A stretch of DNA of 34,511 bases. Origin: JBFWVD01 sp050246915. Lineage in GTDB: Bacteria > Actinomycetota > Acidimicrobiia > Acidimicrobiales > Ilumatobacteraceae. The position numbers and the translations under genes are program-made. The DNA is taken from the NCBI GenBank assembly GCA_050246915.1, contig JBFWVD010000050.1:1-34511 (forward strand), in the 5' to 3' direction. Positions within the stretch are counted from its first letter, which is position 1. Every line of letters starts with the position of its first letter. Below, piece after piece: positions 1 through 8,327 of the stretch. The notes below the pieces were generated by a model. The model made no database searches. It saw only the letters and a program-made list of their open reading frames with translations, and was not told the DNA's origin.

Positions 1-959
1 CGCTTGTAGTTGGCATCCACGTCGGCCTTGGTGGTGAGCGGTGCGCTGCGCCATCCGTGCAGTTCGGCCTCGACGTGCTCCATGGCGAGGTTGGCGCCCT
101 TCACCAAGCGGATCTTGGGGGCCACACCTCCAACCTCATGTCGCTGGGCGGCCCACTCGAGCAACTCGTCCACCACTCGAACGGCATCGGGCAGATAGGC
201 CTGCACCACGATGCCGGCCCGTGCGCTCGGCCGAGCATCGAGCGCCCGGCGGAATCCGGCCACGCTGAGGTCGAGCGTCGCGAACTCCTCCATGTCGAGG
301 TTCACGAACTTCGCCCCCGACTCAGCGGCATCGAGGAGCAGGCCAAAGCGATCGGCGAGACGCGCCACGCTGTGATCGAAGTCGAGCACGTCGAGATGGG
401 CACAGATGGCGGTGGCCTTCACCGACAGATAGTCCACGTCGTCGAGATGCAGCAGATCGAGCGCGGCGGCGAAGCGACGATCGGCTTCGGCGTCGCTCAG
501 CACCGCCTCTCCCAACGGGTTCACGTTCAATGGGAGCGGCCCTGCCGAGCGCACGGCAGCGGAGATGGCGGAGGGGGCATCGTCGAGCACCACGGGATCG
601 AACTCGCGTCGCATGCGGCGACGGGCGAGCGGTACGACCGCCCTCGGCAGCCGGCCGGCGAGCTTGCCGCCGATCCACAACTGCGCCCGATCGACCGGGC
701 CGACGAACGACGGGATACCACGGCGCAACACTCGGGCCAGCCCGGCGCCGGCGATGGCGTCGTCCTCGATACGCAGCACCTCATCGGTGAGTGCCACCAA
801 GAAGTCGGTGGACCCGGGGTCCGATGCGATGGCGGCCTGTTGGCGATTGCGCCGCTTCTCGGCGGCGGTGCTCACCTCGGCGGCCCGGTCCAGGAACGTC
901 CCGGCCAGAGCAACCGCTTCAGCGACGAGCTGATCATGGGTACGCGCAGCATCTGCCAT
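1..959 (-). CDS. putA: Bifunctional proline dehydrogenase / L-glutamate gamma-semialdehyde dehydrogenase, N-terminal part (partial)
   Basis: This is the N-terminal 319 codons of a PutA-type enzyme; the gene runs off the left edge. The visible part is the FAD-dependent proline dehydrogenase TIM-barrel half, which oxidises proline to pyrroline-5-carboxylate. Diagnostic stretches are ASDPGSTDFLVALTDEVLRI near residue 45, RRMRREFDPVVLDDA near residue 115, and RLVKGANLAMEHVEAELHGW with PLTTKADVDANYK at the visible end. These match the actinobacterial bifunctional form; the aldehyde dehydrogenase half would lie outside the window and is inferred. There is no N-terminal ribbon-helix-helix domain, so it is not a self-regulating PutA of the E. 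coli type. The ATG at 959 is preceded by a GAGG about 10 nt upstream. It is divergent from the PAS-AraC regulator at 1059, which is the obvious candidate regulator. Confidence 0.9.
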   Translation of the reverse strand, partial: MADAARTHDQLVAEAVALAGTFLDRAAEVSTAAEKRRNRQQAAIASDPGSTDFLVALTDEVLRIEDDAIAGAGLARVLRRGIPSFVGPVDRAQLWIGGKLAGRLPRAVVPLARRRMRREFDPVVLDDAPSAISAAVRSAGPLPLNVNPLGEAVLSDAEADRRFAAALDLLHLDDVDYLSVKATAICAHLDVLDFDHSVARLADRFGLLLDAAESGAKFVNLDMEEFATLDLSVAGFRRALDARPSARAGIVVQAYLPDAVRVVDELLEWAAQRHEVGGVAPKIRLVKGANLAMEHVEAELHGWRSAPLTTKADVDANYK

Positions 960-1058
960 GGGTCCATTACCTCACACTCGTCTTGGTGCGTCGATACCCT
1001 GTCGATGTTCGTCTGATACAAGTCGCAATGCTCTGTCGCAGGGCTGGAAGGGGGCCGC
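960..1058. promoter_or_regulatory. Divergent intergenic region between putA and the PAS-AraC regulator gene
   Basis: This 99-bp region must hold both promoters and any operator for the divergent pair. Possible -10-like strings on the plus strand are TACCCT at 995-1000 and TACAAG at 1017-1022. The regulator gene has a strong GGAAGGGGG just upstream of its GTG. No convincing inverted repeat was found, so the operator is not located. Confidence 0.4.
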
Positions 1059-1769
1059 GTGGCCCGGAAGGAACTCAGCGCCATCACCGCCATGCGTGAG
1101 CTCCTCGACGATCACGCCGACGTGCTCTATTGCGCCAAGGCGCTCGACGGTCGCTACCTCGAGGCCAACACCGCCTTCGTGAGGGCAGCGGGCCAACGCT
1201 CCCGGGCCTCGCTCCTCGGCCGCACGGCGCGGGACTTCTTCCCGCCGCACCTCGTGGACTCCTACGAGCGTCAGGACCAGATCGCCATCGAGCACGGAGC
1301 CGTGCGCCGGCAATTCGAGTTGATCGGCACGAGCGAGGCAACAGCCGCGTGGTTCCTCACGACCAAGCTCCTCATCCCGGGAAACTCACCCGAGGAGACG
1401 GCTATCGCCTGCGTATCGCGCGACCAGCGTCGAGTGATCGCCCAATCCGGCGCCCGCGCGGTCATCGCCGCGCTCGACCACTTGGAGCGTCACCTCGCCG
1501 AACCGCTCGATGTAGAGCGCCTCGCTTCGAGCGTGGGCGTGTCGGCAGTGCACCTGCGCCGATTGCTCCACGCAACCATCGGCGCCAGCCCGAGCGAGCT
1601 GCTGCGGCGCATCCGTATCGAGCACGCCACCAAAGCCATCGCCTCGAGCACCGCAACGCTGGCGGAGATCGCTGCCGACTGTGGCTGGTACGACCATGCT
1701 GCGATGACGCGTGACTTCCGCCGGGTGCTGTCGATCACCCCATCGTCATTGCGGCCGGCTCAACGCTGA
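1059..1769 (+). CDS. PAS domain-containing AraC-family transcriptional regulator
   Basis: A 236-aa regulator with an N-terminal PAS fold (about residues 12-125, including YCAKALDGRYLEANTAF and LLGRTARDFFPP) and a C-terminal AraC double helix-turn-helix (about 140-236; RLASSVGVSAVHLRRLLH, then LAEIAADCGWYDHAAMTRDF and ITPSSLR). The AraC domain binds DNA; the PAS domain presumably senses a small ligand or redox state. The GTG start is chosen because GGAAGGGGG sits about 5 nt upstream. It is transcribed divergently from putA, so control of proline catabolism is the natural inference, but the ligand cannot be read from sequence. Its 3' end overlaps the convergent CarF-like gene by 24 bp. Confidence 0.88.
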   Translation: MARKELSAITAMRELLDDHADVLYCAKALDGRYLEANTAFVRAAGQRSRASLLGRTARDFFPPHLVDSYERQDQIAIEHGAVRRQFELIGTSEATAAWFLTTKLLIPGNSPEETAIACVSRDQRRVIAQSGARAVIAALDHLERHLAEPLDVERLASSVGVSAVHLRRLLHATIGASPSELLRRIRIEHATKAIASSTATLAEIAADCGWYDHAAMTRDFRRVLSITPSSLRPAQR

Positions 1770-2462
1770 ACCATTCGCGGCGCGCTGCGATCCGAGCAGA
1801 CGCCACAGACCGAGTCGATCGAGTAGCGGGTTCAGCACGCCGGCAGTGATGCAATAGGAGTTGACATATGGCGCGGTGTGGTGCTTTCCGTGGTTGGCCG
1901 GTGACAACACCAGGCCGGTCGCCTGCAGGCGCTGCATCAACGGCGGGACGTCGGGCATGTGCGCCCACTTGTGCAGTTCATTGGTGACGACCACGAATGC
2001 CATCAACACGCTCAGGAACACCGCGAGGTACAGGTGATCGTGCACGTCGAGCCAGATGACGCACGGAATGAGCACCGGCAGACATACGAAGAAGTTGTCG
2101 GCGTTCACCTCGACGAAATCGCCCCGGGTCATCTTCATCGGATCGTCGTGATGCTCGCGGAACGCTTTGATGAACTTCTGCCCGAGCACGGGTGTGGATG
2201 TCGACCCGTAGGTGTCACACAAGAAGTGGACGAGCCCCGACAGGAAGTCGGCAGTGAAGTAGGCGAGCGCCACCGCGCCGAGGAGACCCAAGGCGACTGA
2301 TGCCGTGAACCGATCGACGGCCGCACCGCCCACTCGCACCCAGAACACCAGACCGAACACGACGAAGGCGGCAAGGCTCGAGACCTCGAAGGCGCGGTAC
2401 TTCGTCGGGTAGTCGTAGCGGCCGAGGGCTCGCACCCCATGGCCGGCGGTGCGGCCTGACAT
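1746..2462 (-). CDS. carF: CarF / TMEM189 (PEDS1)-type plasmanylethanolamine desaturase homologue
   Basis: A 238-aa multi-pass membrane protein of the lipid desaturase family that includes animal plasmanylethanolamine desaturase PEDS1/TMEM189 and Myxococcus CarF, which introduce the vinyl-ether bond of plasmalogens using di-iron and O2. The histidine clusters are all present: ADFLSGLVHF (H79), FREHHDDP (H104, H105) followed by GDFVEVNADNF, NELHKWAH (H164, H168), and NHGKHHTAPY (H191, H194, H195) followed by YCITAGVLNPLLD. Hydrophobic spans lie near residues 27-43, 55-80 and 125-160. In Myxococcus, CarF also acts in singlet-oxygen signalling. It lies 16 bp downstream of an AcpH-like gene but has its own TAGAAT box 6 nt before the ATG, so it may also be transcribed alone as a leaderless mRNA. 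Substrate and reaction are inferred from family membership. Confidence 0.82.
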   Translation of the reverse strand: MSGRTAGHGVRALGRYDYPTKYRAFEVSSLAAFVVFGLVFWVRVGGAAVDRFTASVALGLLGAVALAYFTADFLSGLVHFLCDTYGSTSTPVLGQKFIKAFREHHDDPMKMTRGDFVEVNADNFFVCLPVLIPCVIWLDVHDHLYLAVFLSVLMAFVVVTNELHKWAHMPDVPPLMQRLQATGLVLSPANHGKHHTAPYVNSYCITAGVLNPLLDRLGLWRLLGSQRAANGSALSRPQ

Positions 2463-2474
2463 GGGTCGATTCTA
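2463..2474 (-). promoter_or_regulatory. Leaderless promoter -10 (TAGAAT, N6, ATG) for the carF-like gene
   Basis: On the minus strand TAGAAT occupies 2474-2469, followed by six bases and the ATG at 2462. This spacing would place transcription start at the A of the start codon. There is no Shine-Dalgarno sequence. It fits the TAnnnT pattern seen at many genes in this window. Confidence 0.6.
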
Positions 2475-2478
2475 TGAC

Positions 2479-3135
2479 TCAGTACGGGCCGGATGGCCCA
2501 ACTGCCGCGGGTGACAACCCGGCGAAGATCGTCGGGAGGTCGGCCACGAACGAGGCCACGGCGGCCGACACCGACGAGAGTGCGTCAGTCACCTTGCCGT
2601 GGTCGTGGCGTCCCAGCGCAAAGCGTGGGCGGGTGCTCAACAGGCCGGCGATGCGCGACGTGACGTACTCGGGATCGTCGTACCGGGCAGGTTCCACCCG
2701 GCTGGTGAACAACTCCAGGAACGACAGCCAACGATCCCGGTGCTCGTCGGCGACCAGGTGCGAGGCGACTCGATCGGGGGAGCGGAGGCGATCCCACACC
2801 TCGGCGAACCCGGGTGCGGCGTCGATGGCGATGAGCTCACCGTCGATGAGCAGTTCGAGTCCCACGTGGGCAACGACCCGGGAGGCGCCCCGGGCGACAC
2901 CGACCGCCTGGAGATCGGTGAACAGCGTTGTGCGATGTCGGGTGAACCACGCGTGGCTGTGGAACAACTCATCGACCGCGGCGTGATGTGCCAGCCCGGC
3001 GGCCACCAGCGGGACCTGCGGATCAGCGAAGCCGAGGCCGGCGCGGGGGACGAGATCGGGGGCCACAGCGCCCAGCACCGCGTCGCGGTGCCCGTGGTGC
3101 GCCGCACACAGCGCGGCGTGGGCGACGAAGTTCAT
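2479..3135 (-). CDS. AcpH-like (acyl carrier protein phosphodiesterase-like) hypothetical protein
   Basis: A 218-aa protein whose N-terminus MNFVAHAALCA and later GLAHHAAVDELFHSHAWF and VVAHVGLELLIDG resemble the layout of the AcpH / DUF479 family (MNxLAH start, an H-x-D-x-F-x-x-H centre and a following helix), which removes 4'-phosphopantetheine from acyl carrier protein. The similarity is seen by eye only and the protein is diverged, so the activity is uncertain. The ATG at 3135 follows TAGCCT by 8 nt, and a GGAG directly abuts the ATG. The carF-like gene starts 16 bp downstream of its stop on the same strand, so the two may be co-transcribed. Confidence 0.6.
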   Translation of the reverse strand: MNFVAHAALCAAHHGHRDAVLGAVAPDLVPRAGLGFADPQVPLVAAGLAHHAAVDELFHSHAWFTRHRTTLFTDLQAVGVARGASRVVAHVGLELLIDGELIAIDAAPGFAEVWDRLRSPDRVASHLVADEHRDRWLSFLELFTSRVEPARYDDPEYVTSRIAGLLSTRPRFALGRHDHGKVTDALSSVSAAVASFVADLPTIFAGLSPAAVGPSGPY

Positions 3136-3149
3136 CTCCGTTGAGGCTA
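3136..3149 (-). promoter_or_regulatory. Promoter -10 (TAGCCT, N8, ATG) for the AcpH-like gene
   Basis: On the minus strand TAGCCT occupies 3149-3144, with eight bases before the ATG at 3135. Transcription would start at or within two bases of the start codon. The remaining bases up to 3199 lie between this gene and the divergent MFS gene. Confidence 0.5.
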
Positions 3150-3199
3150 CTGCTGCGTTCGGAACATTCGTGTGGGCAATCTCGGAGGCGTAGGTTGTC

Positions 3200-4864
3200 G
3201 TGGTGGGGATGAAGCCGGATCGATTCGCTCAGATGACCAACGCGTCGTCCGGTTCGTCCGCCGTCGGCGACGTCGCCGCCGGGCAGTCGCAGAACCCGTA
3301 TCTGGCGTTGTTCGTGGTGTGCTTCGGCCTTGTCATCGTCGTGCTCGACAACTCCATCTTGAACATCGCCATCCCCGCGCTGTCGAGGGATCTGAACGCA
3401 TCGACATCCGATCTGCAGTGGATCGTGGATTCCTACACACTCGTGTACGCCGGCACGATGCTCACGGCCGGAAGCCTTGGTGATCGACTCGGTCGTCGTC
3501 GTTCGGTGATGTGGGGCGTCGGCTGCTTCGGAGCGGCCTCGGCCATTGCCTCGTTGGCGACATCGTCCACCGTCCTCATCGTGAGTCGGGGCCTCATGGG
3601 GTTGTGCGCCGCGTTCATCACACCGGCGAGCCTGTCCATCGTCACCAACCTGTTCCACGATCCGCGCGAGCGGGCCCGCGCCATCGGCATCTGGGCGGCG
3701 GTGTCGTCGACCGGAGCCGCCGCTGGCCCGGTGTTGGGGGGCATCTTGCTCGAGCACTTCTGGTGGGGTTCGGTGTTCCTCGTCAACGTGCCCATCGCGG
3801 TGGCACTGGTGATGCTCACCCCACTCTTCGTTCCCGAATCGCGCGACCCTCGCCCGGCTCGCCTCGATCCGATCGGCGCTGCCCTGTCGATCGCCGCTCT
3901 CAGCGCACTGCTGTGGGCCACCATCGCCGGGCCCGATCACGGATGGACATCGCGACCGATCCTCGTCGGCTACGCCATCGGAATCGTGTTGACGGCATCG
4001 TTCATCTTGTGGGAGTTGAACCGCACCGATCCGATGCTCGACCTCGGGTTCTTCCGCAACCCGGCGTTCTCGGCAGCGACGCTCGCCAACATGGCAATGG
4101 TGATGGCGTGGTCGGGAACGGCGTTCATCTTCGTGCAGTTGCTGCAATCGGTGCTCGGCTACTCCCCGCTCGAGGCCGGGTTGCGACTCGCCCCGTTCGC
4201 GATCGTGGGCGCGTTCGGTGGGCTGTTCGGACCGCCGCTGGCCGCGAGGATCGGACGCAAGAAGGCGATCTGCCTCGGCCTCGGCACCGAAGGCATCGGC
4301 TCGGCCCTGCTCTTCACGTACCACCTCAGCGGTGGGTACACGACGGCGGCGATCTACATGACGATCTTCAGCGCCGGCCAGTCCGTGGTGTTCTCACAGG
4401 CCATCGCGTCGGTGATGGATTCGGTACCTCGCGAGAAGTCAGGCGTCGCGTCCGGCGCCAACAACACCTGCCGTCAACTCGGGTTGGCATTCGGCGTCGC
4501 GCTCGGGGGCAGCATCTTGGCATCTCGCTATCGCAGCGAGTTGTCGACCCGCACGGCGTCGCTGGGACTCGACGAAGCGACGCTCGATCAGGCGGGCAAG
4601 TCGATCGCCTCCGCGGTGGAGGTCTCCTCGGAGATCCCAGGAGCAGCTGGTGATGGCTTGCTGTCCGCGGCGCGCGATGCGTTCGTCCCGGCGATGCACT
4701 CGGCGATGTTGTTCGCCGTGGTGATGTGCGTTCTGGGCATCGCGGTCACTGCCATCTGGCTGCCGGATCATCGTGCGACGCTGTCCCACGCGCAGGGCAA
4801 CGACGACGTCAACGATGTACAGCGCCGCGACGGCGAGAGCGACGGCGACGACACCCAGCGCTGA
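3200..4864 (+). CDS. DHA2-family (EmrB/QacA-like, 14-TM) MFS drug/proton antiporter
   Basis: A 554-aa inner-membrane transporter. The first helix carries LDNSILNIAIPALSRDLNAS, followed by LQWIVDSYTLVYAGTMLTAG and the loop 2-3 motif GSLGDRLGRRR. The antiporter motif C region is AAGPVLGGILLEHFWWGSVF with FLVNVPIA after it, typical of DHA2 exporters. A long polar C-terminal tail rich in Asp and Arg follows the last helix. The substrate cannot be predicted; efflux of hydrophobic compounds is the family norm. GTG at 3200 is 11 nt after GGAGG (3184-3188); ATG at 3209 in the same frame is an alternative start. The stop lies 6 bp from the end of the convergent CFA synthase gene. Confidence 0.88.
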   Translation: MVGMKPDRFAQMTNASSGSSAVGDVAAGQSQNPYLALFVVCFGLVIVVLDNSILNIAIPALSRDLNASTSDLQWIVDSYTLVYAGTMLTAGSLGDRLGRRRSVMWGVGCFGAASAIASLATSSTVLIVSRGLMGLCAAFITPASLSIVTNLFHDPRERARAIGIWAAVSSTGAAAGPVLGGILLEHFWWGSVFLVNVPIAVALVMLTPLFVPESRDPRPARLDPIGAALSIAALSALLWATIAGPDHGWTSRPILVGYAIGIVLTASFILWELNRTDPMLDLGFFRNPAFSAATLANMAMVMAWSGTAFIFVQLLQSVLGYSPLEAGLRLAPFAIVGAFGGLFGPPLAARIGRKKAICLGLGTEGIGSALLFTYHLSGGYTTAAIYMTIFSAGQSVVFSQAIASVMDSVPREKSGVASGANNTCRQLGLAFGVALGGSILASRYRSELSTRTASLGLDEATLDQAGKSIASAVEVSSEIPGAAGDGLLSAARDAFVPAMHSAMLFAVVMCVLGIAVTAIWLPDHRATLSHAQGNDDVNDVQRRDGESDGDDTQR

Positions 4865-4870
4865 CCGGCG

Positions 4871-6148
4871 TCACCAGTGGGGTCGCAGACCCATCCCGCT
4901 GCGGCCAGCAGTGGTCTTGGTGGCCAGCACCTGGGTGATGGCGAGGTCGTTGATCTCGAAACCCACAGCCGATGCCGCCATGTACAGGCGCCAGATCTTG
5001 GCCCGCGGCAATGATGCCAACCGCACGGCCTCGTCCCAGTTGGCCTCCAACCGTCGAACCCAGTCGCGCAAGGTGAGTGCGTAGTGCTCCCGCAACGACT
5101 CGACATGACGGACCTCGAGTCCGCTGCGGTTCATCGCGGACACGATCTGACCGACCTCGAGCAACTCCGCATCGGGGAAGACATAGCGGGCCATGAACCC
5201 ATCGGGGTCAAGCCGACCGGTCCCCTGTTCCGCGGTGCGGTTGATGGCGTGATTGAGGAGCCGCCCACCGGGCCGCAGCAGCGTCTCGATCTTGGCGAAG
5301 TACTCGCCGAGGCGCTTCTGACCGACGTGCTCGAACATGCCGATGGACGACACCGCGTCGAACGGACCGTCGGGCACATCTCGATAGTCCTGCAGGCGGA
5401 TCTCCACCTGGTCGGCGACACCGGCCTCGGCGACGCGCTTGGCCGCCAGTTGCATCTGTTGCCTCGAGATGGTGACCCCTACCGCCTCGACCCCGTGGTG
5501 GCGGGCCGCGTGCATGACCATGCCACCCCATCCGCAGCCGATGTCGAGCAGGCGCATCCCCGGGACGAGGCCGAGCTTGTTACAGATGAGTTCGTACTTG
5601 TTCGCTTGCGCCACATCGAGTGGATCGCTCGGATCGTTGAACAGCGCGCAGGAGTACGTCATCGACTCACCGAGGAACAATCGATAGAACTCGTTCGAGA
5701 CGTCGTAGTGGCTCGAGATGGCCCGCGCATCGCGCACCTTGCTGTGCAATCCCCCGCGTAGCCGTGCTTCTTCCGGCGGAGCGGGCAGCGGTCGCAGCTT
5801 CACGAGGTCCTTCACCGAATGCACCCCGAGCACAGCAGCCGCATCACGCAGGAACTCCCGGTCGACGCGCACGTCCCCGAAGCGATCGCGCAGTGCGAGC
5901 ACGCCGTAGATGTCGCCGTCGACCTCCACTTCGCCGGCCACGTACGCCCGGGCAAAGCTCAGCTCGCTGGCCCGCTGAGTGATGACCCGGTGGAAGAACC
6001 GGGGACTGGTGATGCGGATGGTGGTTTCGGCCGTCTCCGGACCGACGGTGGTGCCGTCGTACGCGACGATCCGGACAGCGGACCGATCGTCACCGAACGG
6101 ATCGCTGTGCAGACCGCTCCCGAGCAGCCGACGAATCAGCCGTTCCAT
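4871..6148 (-). CDS. cfa: Cyclopropane-fatty-acyl-phospholipid synthase (SAM-dependent)
   Basis: A 425-aa enzyme that transfers a methylene from S-adenosylmethionine to unsaturated acyl chains of membrane phospholipids. An N-terminal lipid-binding domain (about residues 1-130, with FARAYVAGEVEVDGD) precedes the methyltransferase core. Visible motifs are SSHYDVSNEFYRLFLG and MTYSCALF at 145-170, the SAM-binding LLDIGCGWGG at 200-209, GVTISRQQ, and SSIGMFEHVG at 267-276, where the glutamate is a bicarbonate ligand in the family. The C-terminus has the usual LTLRDWVRRLE and IWRLYMAASAVGFE. A mycolic-acid-type or other SAM methyltransferase of the same family is the main alternative. No clear Shine-Dalgarno or TAnnnT box was found at the ATG. 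Confidence 0.9.
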   Translation of the reverse strand: MERLIRRLLGSGLHSDPFGDDRSAVRIVAYDGTTVGPETAETTIRITSPRFFHRVITQRASELSFARAYVAGEVEVDGDIYGVLALRDRFGDVRVDREFLRDAAAVLGVHSVKDLVKLRPLPAPPEEARLRGGLHSKVRDARAISSHYDVSNEFYRLFLGESMTYSCALFNDPSDPLDVAQANKYELICNKLGLVPGMRLLDIGCGWGGMVMHAARHHGVEAVGVTISRQQMQLAAKRVAEAGVADQVEIRLQDYRDVPDGPFDAVSSIGMFEHVGQKRLGEYFAKIETLLRPGGRLLNHAINRTAEQGTGRLDPDGFMARYVFPDAELLEVGQIVSAMNRSGLEVRHVESLREHYALTLRDWVRRLEANWDEAVRLASLPRAKIWRLYMAASAVGFEINDLAITQVLATKTTAGRSGMGLRPHW

Positions 6149-6220
6149 GTGCGTAGCGTCGCAACTCCACCGTTGCGCCGCAAGGACTTTTTCGTGGCAG
6201 GTCCGCCGTCGGGCGATTGG

Positions 6221-7201
<981 letters not shown>

Positions 7202-7204
7202 CGT

Positions 7205-8110
7205 TCAGCCCACCAATCCGGGCCAGCCGTACACCGGTCGACCGGCGTGGGGGAGATGTTCGATCACGGCCATCGATTGGGCGAGGGCCATCATGACGAA
7301 CAACGTGCGGCCATCGTCGCCGCCGAAGCACACGTTGGTGGCGAAACCCGGTGCGGGCAACGCGATGGTGTCGAGCATCGTCCCGTCAGCGGCGACCACA
7401 TAGATGCATTCGCCGGCTGGCGATGCCGCGTAGATGTTCCCCTCGACATCCACGGCGAAGCCGTCGCCGGCATGTCCCATGTCCTCGATGATCCACTCGG
7501 TGCTGCCATCGAACCCGACGCGCATGAGGCCGTTGGCCTCCACAATGACCAGATCGCCGCGGTGATCGAGCGCTATGCCGTTGCAGTAGTGGAACGGTCC
7601 GGCCACCCGATGGACGGTGCCGTCACGATCGAGGCGTAGCACCCGACCCCTCGGCTCCGGAGGCAGTGGATGATGCCCGGGGTCGGTGAAGTACAACGTG
7701 CCCTCAGCGGTGCAGACCAGATCGTTGGGAGCGTTGAATCCGCCGCCATCGACCGTGTGATCGGCCAGCACGCTCACGTTCCCGGCTGGGTCGACGTATT
7801 GGATCGACGGTGTGAGCGGTTCGAGGGGTGGGAGGTCATCCATGCCTGGCAGGTTGTGGATCGAGAAGTCGATGCCTCCGTTCTGGGTGATGAGGAACCC
7901 GCCGTCGGCGGCCGGTGCCGCGGCGTTCGGGCCACCACCGGCGCGGGCGATGACCGTGCGACTCCCGTCAGCGGGTGACACTCGATGCAGCAACCCATCA
8001 GCGACCCCGGTGCACACGACGGTGCCGTCGGCGGACGACCAGATGGGTCCCTCCCCGAACAGCACACCGGTACGCACGACGTGCATGTCATAGGCCTTCG
8101 ACCCACCCAC
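7205..8110 (-). CDS. SMP-30/gluconolactonase/LRE family protein
   Basis: A 301-aa six-bladed beta-propeller of the SMP-30 (regucalcin/gluconolactonase) family, calcium or zinc dependent enzymes that hydrolyse sugar lactones. Metal-site and blade motifs are visible: LFGEGPIW near residue 20, FNAPNDLVCTAEGTLYFTDP near 130, YCNGIALDHRGDLVIVEAN near 170, and GDGFAVDVEGNIYAAS near 205. No signal peptide is seen. GTG at 8110 is chosen because GGGGGAGA lies about 6 nt upstream. It forms a two-gene unit with the aldo/keto reductase downstream. A short inverted repeat sits just upstream of the start. Confidence 0.88.
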   Translation of the reverse strand: MGGSKAYDMHVVRTGVLFGEGPIWSSADGTVVCTGVADGLLHRVSPADGSRTVIARAGGGPNAAAPAADGGFLITQNGGIDFSIHNLPGMDDLPPLEPLTPSIQYVDPAGNVSVLADHTVDGGGFNAPNDLVCTAEGTLYFTDPGHHPLPPEPRGRVLRLDRDGTVHRVAGPFHYCNGIALDHRGDLVIVEANGLMRVGFDGSTEWIIEDMGHAGDGFAVDVEGNIYAASPAGECIYVVAADGTMLDTIALPAPGFATNVCFGGDDGRTLFVMMALAQSMAVIEHLPHAGRPVYGWPGLVG

Positions 8111-8127
8111 GGCGATCTCCCCCCGTC

Positions 8128-8151
8128 GGTTCCGTTCCCCTGAGCGGAACC
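8128..8151. repeat. Inverted repeat upstream of the lactonase-AKR operon
   Basis: GGTTCCG at 8128-8134 and CGGAACC at 8145-8151 form perfect 7-bp arms around a 10-nt spacer. The element lies 18 to 41 bp upstream of the lactonase start codon. It could be an operator for a dimeric regulator or a small hairpin in the leader; the sequence does not decide. Confidence 0.5.
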
Positions 8152-8315
8152 CTCGATCGGATCAGACTCTTGTCCGTCCTGCACCGTTGCGCAACTTGGC
8201 GACCGTCGATTCCCGCCTCAGACACCGCGGTGCCACTGCGTGGGCACTGTGGTGATCGGATTCACCCGATGGAGTGAAATGGGTCAGCCCAGTGGGGTGG
8301 TTCGGCGCTGCCGCC

Positions 8316-8327
8316 TAGGGTCAGCGT
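8316..8327 (+). promoter_or_regulatory. Leaderless promoter -10 (TAGGGT, N6, GTG) for the globin-sensor gene
   Basis: TAGGGT at 8316-8321 is followed by six bases and GTG at 8328, the spacing expected when transcription starts at the first base of the start codon. No Shine-Dalgarno sequence is present. Confidence 0.6.

Noticed and set aside
57..1016. Long plus-strand open frame opposite putA
   Set aside because: Its translation has no family likeness, while the minus strand encodes clear proline dehydrogenase motifs; it is a high-GC antisense artefact.
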